The notes beneath the pieces were generated by a model. The model made no database searches. It was not told where the DNA came from and saw only the letters and a program-made list of their open reading frames with translations. This document shows positions 30,901 to 42,900 of a stretch of DNA of 47,557 nt, one piece after another (within the stretch, counting starts at the first letter, position 1; each line of letters opens with the position of its first letter). The translations under genes were made by a program, and so were the position numbers. This DNA is from a virus. Location of the stretch: the IMG/VR virus record IMGVR_UViG_3300043419_000521, positions 1-47,557 of that record; one strand, 5' to 3'.

Positions 30901-33900
30901 CCGTCAGGTCCCAGTCACGTTCAGGCACTTTGCACCTTTCGACATCGAACTGACTGTAAGCAAGTTCGACGAAATGGGGAACCCGCTCAAGAATCCACGT
31001 TCCCACATCACGATTCACGCACACGATGTCAGCGTCCTCAACAGGCGTAAGATGAATCAGTGGCAGAAGCCCGAAGTAAGGGCCCTGTTCAGGGACTTCG
31101 GTCACTTCTCGGAAACGTTCATCTCTTGGTTCTCCCAGTTGTCGGAAGACCCCAGCACCAGAAAGCCCTCCGCAGAGTTCCTCAGACCAGAGTTCGGCTC
31201 CAACGCCGAGCGTGTCAGGGACATCATGTACGAGACTTGGGGCGGCAGAAAGCGTAACGACGAGTCCTACATCAACACCCCAGAAGGATATGCTGGCGGC
31301 AGGGACGGACCCGACTACCCAATCCATTCCCTCAGGTTCGACCTGATGGCCAACGTCCTCAAGCAGTCCCAGATTTTCCCAGAAGCATTCCAAGGTCAGG
31401 TGATGGGACTGTACCATAGGCATGGCATCGCCTACGAGCCTATGCGTAGGAACATGATGCTGGGCAACTTCGTCCAGCGTGAATTGGAAAATGGCAGAAG
31501 GTTCTACACCGACGCCAACGGGTACGAAATCAGAGGCGAAGAGCCTAAGTTAAAACTCTTCAACATGTACGGCAACCTAGTGGGCACGTTCTCGAAGATG
31601 GAGAACGCCCAGAAGGCCGCAGAGCGTGACATGTACAAGAAGCCTAAGGAGGAACTGATGCCCAACATGTCGGACATGGGCGACGAAAGGACCCCCAAGG
31701 CTGACAACGAGTACGTACTCAACCCTAACGACGTCCATTCTGGTTCGGCCAATTTCCTAATCGGAAACAATGGCTCCTATGAATTCAAGATTAACGGGGC
31801 CTCTAGGATTGTAAGGTCCTTCAGGCTGGACGCTGAAAAGTACATGGACGACTTCGCCAACGGATTCACTGGCGAAGCACCGAAGATTAAAATCGCCGAC
31901 TTGGTTCCTGACCTTTCTGCGTTCAAGAAGGTACTTCCTAGCGTAGAAAACTACTACATCGAGGCCAGCCCCTATGTCAGTTGGTGGGGCGGCGTGGTTG
32001 CTGGCATTCAGGTCGGCACCAAGCAGAGCATCCTAGGGTACGTAAGTCCTGAAATCCTCAGGTCAGAAGGCGGAATGGAAACTGCTTCGTTCGTTATTTC
32101 CGAAGCACTCCAGCAACTCGTTGACATCGCAGAAGGCAGGGCAACCGCAAGAAGAGTTCCTTGGTCTGCCCCAGATGTCCATATGCGAGACACTGCGGCA
32201 TCGCAGTTCAGGGCCCACATCCTGCTCAGCGACGCTACGGCGGCTTTGGGCAAAACCCCCACCAAGGAAGAGTTCTCGAATTACCTCAGGGAAAGAAGCG
32301 AGGAGTCCGTCGAGAGGGTCTTTAATCGCTGGGTCGGTAAGGCCCCCGTCCGTACCAACTTGATTCCTAGGTGGATTAAGGGCAAGCAGTTCGCCGATGG
32401 GTCCGACAGGATTTCTTACTCGCTCTTAAACGCCTTTGCCCAGAGCAAACTTAACGAATCCGCCAACGCACCTTCGAGCAGTGACCCATCCGTAACTAAG
32501 TTTGTCACCAGCATGAACGACTGGATGTGCGGAATCACCGAGAAGTTCCAAGCGGGAGATGCTTTCGTAATCGACGTTCAGGGTACCAGCGTGGTCGTGT
32601 GCCCTCCTCAGTTCTTCGACCTGCCTGCTGACATGGTGAAGACCGCCGACGCCACCACTGTCGTAGTCAACGGACAGACGACCTATCCTCTCTGGGACTT
32701 CTACAATTCGGTAGTCCAGAGACTGGACCTTACTCACTCGATTTCCAAGTTCGGAAACAGGGAAACCCTCACCAATCAGGGCAATGTATCCAACGACTTC
32801 TTCAAGGCCAACAACCTTGAGGCCTCAAAACTGAATGACAGGCCGTACGAATTCCCCGCTGGTAGCGGGATGTATACCGCCGTACAGCCAGACATCGCAA
32901 GACAGGCTTCTGAACTGTGGAGCGGACTGTTCGGAGAAAACGGGGCTTTAATCGTCACCCTAACACCCTCCGACCTCCCCTCTGACCCGAACAATCCGTC
33001 CCTCAGGATGCCAAGAATGCAGATTGGCACCAACACGCTACACCTGATGAGCGGCATGGGCAGGAATGGCAAGGACATGGGAGTTACCACGCTTCCTCAG
33101 GGCGGCAATATTTCTAATCTAAGGGGCATGATGGGAAGATTCGTGTCTTCTCAGGGCATGGATGCCATCTTCGACATGCACACGGAACTGATGCTGTCTG
33201 GAAACGCACCTTTCCTCGGCTCCTTCAAGGGACGCCTGCACAGGATGTACTCCAAGGGTGAGCACCTCAGTACGCTTGAAATCGCTTCCGCCGCCATCGG
33301 CGTTCCGTTTGACAGGGCCAAGGATGGAACCGCTCTCGGCCTGACTGAATACGTCAAGAACCTAGAAGATTCTGGGGTGAACACTGCAGACAAGGCCTTC
33401 GTCTATAGATGGGCACTGGGCTGTAAGATGGCCGAAATCGGAAGAAGCGTACTGAACGGAGACAACGATAACTTCCACAAGCAGTGGACCAATCAGGATT
33501 ACAGCAACGTTCTCAGGGATAAGGCCACTGGTGCCGTCATCGGGCCTGCCCTGACTGCCGTTGAGTTTGGACAAAGCATGGTCAACAAGGGCTTCTCCCA
33601 GATGGCACACGCACTTGCGTCGTCCAGTGCTGGCCATAGCCGTAGCAAACTCGCCAAGAAAGGTAAGAAGGAAGGATGGGGAGGCCCTAATTCCGTTGTC
33701 GAAAGGGCGTTGGTAGCCCCCAGCAAGACCAATCCATCGTTCGGCAAGGCCATTCTTAAGGCCGCTGACGAAGCCATGGCCAGCATGAGGGCAAATGGCC
33801 ATGACCCTGCGAACATGAACAGAGGTCAGGTCCATGTCTCGCTGAGAAGGTCTAACATGATGCTGGGCGGGATGACCGCCAAGGAAATTGACATGGTCGC

Positions 33901-36900
33901 CTCTGGTGCCCTTCGCTTCGTCAAGACGGACAGCGGAAAGTACTACAAGGCATTCGAGTTCAGCGACAAGGATGCGTCCCTCCTGACCGAAAAGGTCGGA
34001 GGCAAGTTGCACCTTATTCCGTTCTCCAAGGGAGGACAGGCCGACTTCGACGCATACTACAAGGACTTCATGCGTAGTCAGGCACCCATGATGTCCACGG
34101 ACTCGCTCAAACTAGGCGAACTTCTGGACCACAGGATTCTGTACGCACACTACCCGTCCCTCAAGGATGTCAGGGTCGAGTGGGACTATGGATATGGTGC
34201 CTACTACAACCCAGATGCGGATGTCATCACGCTTGGTATCGACAGATTCATCGGCAAGGAGATGCACGAACGTGGCTCTCCCGACCACCTAGACTACGCA
34301 TCCTTCGGCATCGACTTCGAGCGTAACGCCGTCGAGACAATCCTGCACGAAGTCCAGCATGCCATCCAGCGTCGTGAGCAGTGGACCGACTCCGTCTCCG
34401 TCAAGGACAGCAAGTTGTTCCAGAACGCAGGCCTGATTCTGCTCAACAACATCACGGGCGAGGCTGGCAGGACCCTGAGCACCGAAAGAGTGGTCAATGA
34501 CAGCGGTAGGGTCTTCTTCACTGACGACCCCTCCAGTTCCCCCACGCAGTTCCAGAACGCACAGATTATCCAGTCCATCATCAAGATGGCTGGTTCTCCG
34601 ATGCACATGCACCTCAGGCAGTACGCCTACCCCAACCTCATCAGGGTTGCGGAAGAGTCCATGCTCGGGCTTGCGGACGCACACATGCACCACCCCGCTG
34701 GGCACATGTCTAGGGTGAACGCAGAAAGGCTGTCCAAGAGAATCGCAGACATCAGGAACAAGGCCAAGGAGGCCATGGAATCCTTTAAGCGTGGTGAAAT
34801 CAGGGAAGCACATGCCAAGGACATCGTCTGCGAGCATGTCATGGAACTCGAGAATCTCCTTGAGAGCGGAATCGGAATGCTCTCCATCGAGAACTCTCCT
34901 CTGGCTTACAGGCTGTACAACGGCATGAACAACTCGCTGAAGTACATGAGGCGTTCGATGCAGGCCCTCAACGCATTCCAGATTATTAGCAAGATGGCTG
35001 ACTCTGGCCCCCACGGCCTCGACGTCGGCTCGTTTGCCGCCAAGGCCAAGGAAATCTTCAGTACTGTCAGCACGATGCAGTACCTGTCCCAGAAGCATGA
35101 AATCGAGGCCAACCTGACCGAAAGCAGGTCTAGGATGACCCAAGAGGAGTTGAACTCCACTGGCATCAACCCTGACATGACCAGAGTCAATGGTCTGGAC
35201 GCAATCAAGGGGGCCATGGAAATCGGGTACGCTGGCAATAGCATCAAGGCCATCGGACTGGCCCTGAAGAACAAAACCCCCATCCGTGTGGCCAATCTGA
35301 TGATTGCTGGCACTGGGGACTCTAGGCTGAAGCCCGAAGAAAGGTCCAACGAACCCCTTAAACTGATGGCCAGAGGTGCTCTGGTGTCTTGGGTTCTGAG
35401 GACTCTCGACAACGAACTACAGCGACTCAATGCCGTGGCCTTCTACGGGAGAGGTTGGGAAATCGGCAAGGACGGCGTCCCCCGTCTCGCCTTCAGGCAG
35501 GGCGTCATCAGGGTGAAGGGCAACAGGGTACAATCGCTAGACAGGACTAGGAATCTCCTCCACGGAGAGTTTGATAACGCCTCGGTTCAGGGCCACGGCG
35601 AAGGAAGCCTTGGTATCTACAACGCAATAGCCAAGGACGGGCAGACTACTGTGACGCTCGAAGACATCGCCAGAATCATCGACGGCATCGTCGTGTCTGA
35701 AAGCGAGTTAATCACGCCCACCGAGGCCATGGACATCATCACGAGAGACGACTTCCCGTCGGTGGTTAAGGCAAAAGACCTCCCAGAAATCCTCAAGAGC
35801 AGGGGAATCAGCGAAGACGGACTGCTTCTTTCCAACGCCGCCCTGTTCTCCCAAGTGGACCTTACGGACTTCCCCGAGACACTGACCAAGGGGGAACTGG
35901 TTGACCTCATCTCAATCGCACACAGGCAGTTGGTTCACGAAAGAACCGCCACTAGGTCTATGGGCGTCGGGGCCTTGATGAAGGCCAAGTTCGACGTTGA
36001 AAATGCCACTCCGAAGAAATTGATTTCTTCCGTCGATGCAGCATTCAAGGGCAACTCATACTACAGCACCAACGACCCAGTAAGGAATTTCATTGATACT
36101 CTGGTTGGCCGTGAAGCGATGCCAGAACAATTTGGTACGATTTTCCAACACATCAATACGTCCGTAGGAAGTTACGGGAAAAATAGGTTCGGTTTACTAA
36201 ACATTGACTTTGCAACTGGAAGAGCGGTTTTCATTCCGAGAAAGCCCGACTGGGTCGAGGATGCAGTTTGGGCTAAACTGACTGATAAGTGGGCCAATAA
36301 GGGGTATCTGGACGCTGGATACTTTGGTGCCAAACAATCCCTTGCTGACACGGATGCCGAAAGGCTCATGAGAACGGCCATCGAACAGCAGGCCGAATTG
36401 CTCAACAGGAGGATTGCGAGAAAGATGTTCCTGATTAAGCCGTTCTATCAGAAGATTATCGAGAAGTTGTCCTCTGGTACCGAGGGTATGGACCCGTCTC
36501 AGGCCGACCAACTGATGGCCGTCAAGTTCTCGCTATTGGACGAAGCGTCTCTGGCAATGATTGAGCCAGACCTCGCTGGATTCAGGACTCACTCCGTCAA
36601 CGGAGTCGGTACGCAGTCCCACAGGTCATTTGGCAGTTCGATGTCCATGTACGAAAGCCACACCGACCCACGCTCCATGGAGGCGTCCAGAACTCACAAT
36701 CAAATCGGTATCGCACCAGCCATTTATGCGAGCGGATACAGCCCAGAAGTAAGGGATGCTTTCGTCGAATTGCAGACCCTCATGCCCATGGTCGGATTCA
36801 CTTCAGAGTCCACAATCAGGGCTGGGTCAATCTCCAATACGGATTTCAAAATCGGGCAAAGGGAATTCAGTTTCTACGGACTTATTGATGACATCGGAGA

Positions 36901-39900
36901 AAGAAGATTCCACTCCGACATCAACATCCAAGACAACCTGATGTCCGTGACGACATCCGCCTACGCCACGAAGTCGCTTGCGGAAAAGGTCCTGAACGAA
37001 CTGTCCGACCAAGAGGCTGAAGTCGCAGGTCTTGATAAGATGCGGTTCCTTATTAAGATTTCGTCGCAGGCCGCAACTCTGGCCCAGTCCGCCACCCTGC
37101 TAATCGGCGACGCCCAGAACTCCAGCAGGGACTATGTCCACAGAAACGTGCAGAAGATTGGGGATGGAAGTTCTGTCTCCACTGGATTCATCCAAGAACT
37201 AGCATTACTGAGAGGCTATCGTGGTGCCGACGGAGGCCTCGTCCTGCAAGAGAACTTGGTTGCGGACACTTCTTCCGCACTCACGCACAAGCGGAACATG
37301 GAACTTCCTATCTGGAACAACCAACTCTCTCCCTCTGGCGTCGGAAGCAGGTCGTACAACATCCCAGCCGTAAAGGCTTCCGTCCTGAAGGACCTTGCGG
37401 CTAGGTCCATCATCTTCGGTGCAATCAACGACGGAAGCGGGAATGTCACTAGGCCAATGTCTTACATTGGTCCGTTGTCCGACCTTGCGGCCACCATCGT
37501 GCAGACCCAGCAGGGCGGCACATTCAGCGAAAGGGGAGTACTCATCGACTCCGCCCGACCCTACACGAGTGGCATCCATGCACTCCATTCAGCCCTTTAT
37601 CTGACTTCTTGGGAGAAAGGCATCGGAGTGACCCAGCCCCTTACGGCTGATTCGGATTTCTACAAACTCTGGGCACAGCCGTCACAGAGCAACACGTTCA
37701 ACTCACAGCATGACGGCGGACATACCATCGAAAGTTACGCTATCGGCATCGCACCCTTCTTGGCTGTCGCCATGTCCGAAAAGGTGCCTGTTGTAAAGAA
37801 TGGCAAACTCGTAGTCGGAGACATACTCAGCGTCGAGCAGAGAGCCTTGCTCAAAGCCGCCAGAGACGCCTACAGGGGTCACGACTTCTCCGTAAGATTT
37901 ACACCAGAGATGGATGCGGCCAGAAAGGCTTTCTTCGAGACTCTGGATTCCAAGCAGATTTCCGCAATCATCAGCCACCTGACGTCTTCCAATTCCAATT
38001 ATGGAATTCTGACGATGCTTGGCGTGATGAACGCATATCAGCACATCAAGAGACTCCCAGAAGCCCCGAACCTTTCGCAGAAAATCGGCAACGAAGCCCG
38101 TGCTGAGTTGAACAGGCAGTTAGACTTCTACCTGACGGAAGGAAGATACGTCACAGAAATGGGCGTAAATGAAAGGGACTACGTCAATAGCATCTACAAT
38201 AAAGGAGTGTCCCCTTCGTGGATTGGCCAAATGGCATCTGCGGTCTTCAGTGACCCTATCACTCAAAACGCCCTTCTTGCCGCTTGGTCCGTCATGGATT
38301 CTTCCGCTAGGGCCTATGTGCCAGACATGACCGACGGAAATCCGTCCAAGGACAGGCCTCATTCCAGCCTGATGACGTACATGTCTCCCATGGCTTACAG
38401 GTCGCAGTCTCCAACCTTCTCCGCATCCAACACCGCAGTCGGTTCTTACTTCACTGGGCAAATCAACCATCCCGAAAGAACCCACTCCATCATGGCGGGA
38501 GACACCAACATTGTTCAGCAAAGAGAATTGCAGATTCCAGCCGTCGGATTCTCTGGCGAGCAGATGGGCTTGGCCGAGGCTCTGTTCAAGGTTTACGACC
38601 CTGCTTCGAACGACCCTGTCGTGTTCGCCATCGAGGGGGATGAAGCACAGCCTAGCCAAAGCCCAGACAGCCTTCTCGGCGTACATAAGGCAGATGCAGG
38701 ATTCAGGGGCTCGGAAATCAGCCAGACTTTCATCAGAAAGAACGTGGTCAATTCCATCATCGCTCAGGCCAAGAAGATGGGGACCGACAAGGTAAGCATC
38801 GAGCCTGCCAGATTCAGGCTCAGCGGACGAGCCATCACCAGCAAATCCATGAAGTCGCATGAAACCGAAGGCGGCTCTTCTGGAATCAAGTTCAAGGCAC
38901 ACGCACAGGGCGTCTCCGCATTGTTTGCTGGCCTTCCCTTCGTCCCAGACAGGGACAATGGCACGACCCAATACGACACCTTCGCCGAGAACATGCCCTA
39001 CATGACCAATCCGATGGCTGGATTCGCATGGAAGCGTCTCGAAGACGGAAGGCTGGTCATCAACATCACTGGCGACCATGCTGGATACAAGGCTGGCTAC
39101 CTCGGAAGGCAGTATACTCCTCAGGAAGAAAGACGAAAGATTCCAATCGGATTCAGTCTTCAGGAATCCCTAGGCTACGACCCGTATACTGGCGATATCT
39201 CGCCACCCAACATCCACATGGCTTTGTTCGGAAACATGAACACGTCGAGTTACTCCGCAGAGCCTGCTGGCATGAACCAAGCGTTCTCCATCGGAGGAGA
39301 GTCTTGGCGTAAGCAGTTAATCAAGTCTGCTAGGGCTAGAATCGCAAAGGGAGATTCAATCAGGACTAGGTACGAGGGCGTGGACGTAAACAAGTCTGGC
39401 ATACCCTTCAGGTCCTCAGGGCAGAGTGTTGCGTTCGAAAAGATGATGTCTTCTGACGACGCACACAACGACGGCGAGGCTGTCAACTTGGCCTATTCCA
39501 TCCTTGGCCATAGGACTGGGCATCAGTACGCAAGCATCACGCTACCAGCCAACGCCACGCCAGAAGTCATCCGTTCGGTCCTGAACAACGTCTTCATCGG
39601 AGGGTCCATGTCCAACCTGATGAGAATCCTTGCTGGCCAGAGCCAAAGCACAGGCCTGCTGATTCCTCCGCTCGGAGACGGAGCAAGCATCTTCGGAGGC
39701 ATGACCGCAAGTTCTGGTTCTCTCGGGCCCCAGTACCATCGTGGTGGGGGGAATAGCAGTAGGCTTGCGGCCTTGATGAAAGACTCCGCTGGCTCTTCTC
39801 TGCTTGATTCGGCTGACATCGAAGAAATCCTCAGGAAAAACCCAGAGGCCACTTCCGAGTACAGCCAAATCTTGGACGTCGAAGAACATAAAAACGCATT

Positions 39901-42900
39901 TTCTAGAAGAGCCGCCCTCGTGCTTGGAAGAAATCCGAGATTGCTCGGAGACATCGAGAAGGTCGCAGAACTTGCCATCCAATCCGACCACGGCTTCTCC
40001 ATCCCTGACGCCGAAAGACACATCACGAAGAACGGGGACACCACGCTCGCCATCGAACTTATGTTCCCTAATAGGAAGGACTTGCTGAAGTTCGCATGGG
40101 ACGGCAAGGAAGAGAACGGCGTCTCCATCGTCCACAGAGGACCCAAAGCCAAGCCTACTGGCTACTTCGTCACCTACGACTTCCAGACTGGCATCGACCA
40201 GTACGGGAACCCAATCACCACCAAGAAGGTGGTTCCAGTCAAGACCCTAGCCGAAGCCGAATCCATCAGAGCACAATTCGGCGTCAAGGCCAGCAAGGCT
40301 ATCATGGCTCAGGCTTTAGTGGCCGCAGGCATGGACGCTCCGCAGATTAAGCAGGGAGTCACGAACCCAGACTCGAACGTGGACTTCAGCGTACAGTCTG
40401 GAAGGTTCCTTAGGGAGAACGAATCTGGCCTAGCCATGGTGAACAGCAAGTCGTACTACGTCGGAGATTTCGACAAGTCCATGACTTCCACCGAGGCGAA
40501 TGCCGTGAGTCAGGCACTCAGCACTGGCTCCGTATTGCAGACCCAATTACCCCCCGTTCAGGTCAGGTCCGCCAACCTCATGATTGGTAGCAGGGACGCA
40601 AGAGAACTGGAGGGACTTCTCAGAAGAAAACTCACGTTCGGCAACGGGAGCGGTCCAGTAGAGTTCTCTTCCAAGTTGATGAAGGTCGTGGCCTACGGAA
40701 AGCGTAAGTCTGGAAGGGACCTTTACCCTGACAGCATGACTGGTGCGGAATGGTACAAGTTCATCAGGGAAAACGCCGTCTCCAAGGACGAGATGCGTAT
40801 GACTGGCATCGTGTACCTCCTGCACGACAACATGAACACGCCCCTCACCAGACAGGACCTAGCCGAGTTCATCTACACTGTCTATCCTAGGACCAGCAGG
40901 CAAATCAGACGTTCCAACAACAACCCAATCCTGTCCGAAAACAGGAATATCAAGGCTGGCTCGCTGAGCGGATTCTACAACCTGCCCTTCATTGATGACG
41001 TTCAAGCAAAGGAAGATTTCGTGGTCAACACCCACTTGGATAATCTCCAGAAGGTAGCCAAACTTATTGAAGACAAACTTAATGTGGAGGAAACCCATGC
41101 CGACGCACAGGCCCTTTCCGCCGCACTTCAAAAGTCCCTTGAGTTCACGATTGCAGAAATGGGCATGCCCCCAGACCTAATCACTGGAAGCCTGATGGAC
41201 AGCATCGAGGCCATGAGGAATCTGTACAAGAACACTACGGAAACCTCTGCGACCAAGGAAGGATTCTTCGGGGAGACTAGAGGCGTAAGACCTGCCCAGT
41301 TGGAATACGTCATGAGGGACGCAATCTGGGGAAGGCTCGCCGACCAGTACAAGACTATCGAAACATTTTTGGGTGAACTTGGCTTCATCAATCCTTATGA
41401 GATTGAGTACTCCAATCAGACCAGAGAAACGAACCCGCTGAATCCTACTTCTGGCGAAGACACCCCGTCTTCCCTCAATACTGGAGTCGGAGTGTTCAAG
41501 AGCGTGTCTTCCGCAACGCCTTATCCGTCGGCCAGCCAGCAGAACCTTTACTTCCATGGAGGAAACTACCATGCTTCCTATGCGACCTTTACTGGATTCT
41601 ACCAGTCCAGCCCTCAGTTCGTAGAAGTGACCAACGTCAGACTCCTCGAAGAGTCTAGAAGGGCGAAGGAAACGCTAAAGGACAGGATGAACCACTCCGA
41701 TTCTCCAGAGCAAAAGAAGAAGATTCAGAGCATCATCGACACCATCGAGCGAGTAGAGGCCGTGAGAAAACTTGTCGGAGGAAACGTGGCAGACTTCAGT
41801 CACTACGACAACAATGACCCCGGAACCTTCCAGTTGGGCCACGTAAGAAGCACCGAGACTGTGCTTTCTGGTGAGTACGGAATCGCAAACCATACCGAGC
41901 CTGCCTTCCACGGAGAAGACGCTGTCAGCGGATTTAAGTACGCCCCAGAGGCCGTAATCGGAATCGAAGAAATCCAGTCTGACTCTTTCCAGTACCATAC
42001 CTTCGGCGACCCGAACGTCGCAGAAAAATCGCTACCAGATACGTTCGAGCAAATCGAAGGACTCAAGAAGTCTGGAGACTTGGCCAAACTAGTCGAGGCC
42101 AAGAAGAGGCTGGAAGCATCGGTCAAGGACGCCCAGACGCTCATCAACCAGAACCTCAGGTATCAGATGATGAACGCCCGTGGGGACAATAGGATGAACA
42201 CCATGTTCCTGATGAAGAACCTGTCCATCCTGTCTCCAATCGAACTCTACATGCTGAAGGACAGCCTGATGCTGAAGGAGACTGGAAGGACCATGCAGGT
42301 TCCAGAACATTACAGGCCCTACATCGGCAAGGAGACAATCCCAGTCTACGCACACCCAGACCTTCAGGATTACAGGACTGGACGCATCCATGAAAACGAA
42401 GAGGCTGGAAGAATGGCGGTTCAGGTAGGCAGAAGGCTCGCCGTACAAATCAACAATCTGGCCCATGGGGACCTCATGGCGGCACTAATTCCAAAGTCGT
42501 TCATGGGATACGTTTTTGAAAACGACTCTTTCAGTTATCGTGAGGACGCATCGAACAGGCCCCAGCCTACCCCTAGTTTCGTCTTCATGGTCTATGCGGC
42601 CCAAGACCCAGAGGTAATCAGCAAGTCCCTCCACATCACCGAATCCAACAACGCCATGGTCGGTGCCACCGACGTTGACTGGGACGCAGTTGCGGCAAGA
42701 ACCATCGACAGAATCGAGTCTATGAGGGAATCCGTCCTTTCGGGCGACGCCTTGGAGCAGCAACACCTTCGTGACTATGCTGGTCCGAAGGCCAGCAGGC
42801 TGGCCAAGGCTAAGTTCTTCGACAACCTCATCGCAACCTATCGTGAGCGTCTTGAGTCTCCTAGGAATCAGATGCTCATGCCAGAAGTACAGCCAGACGG

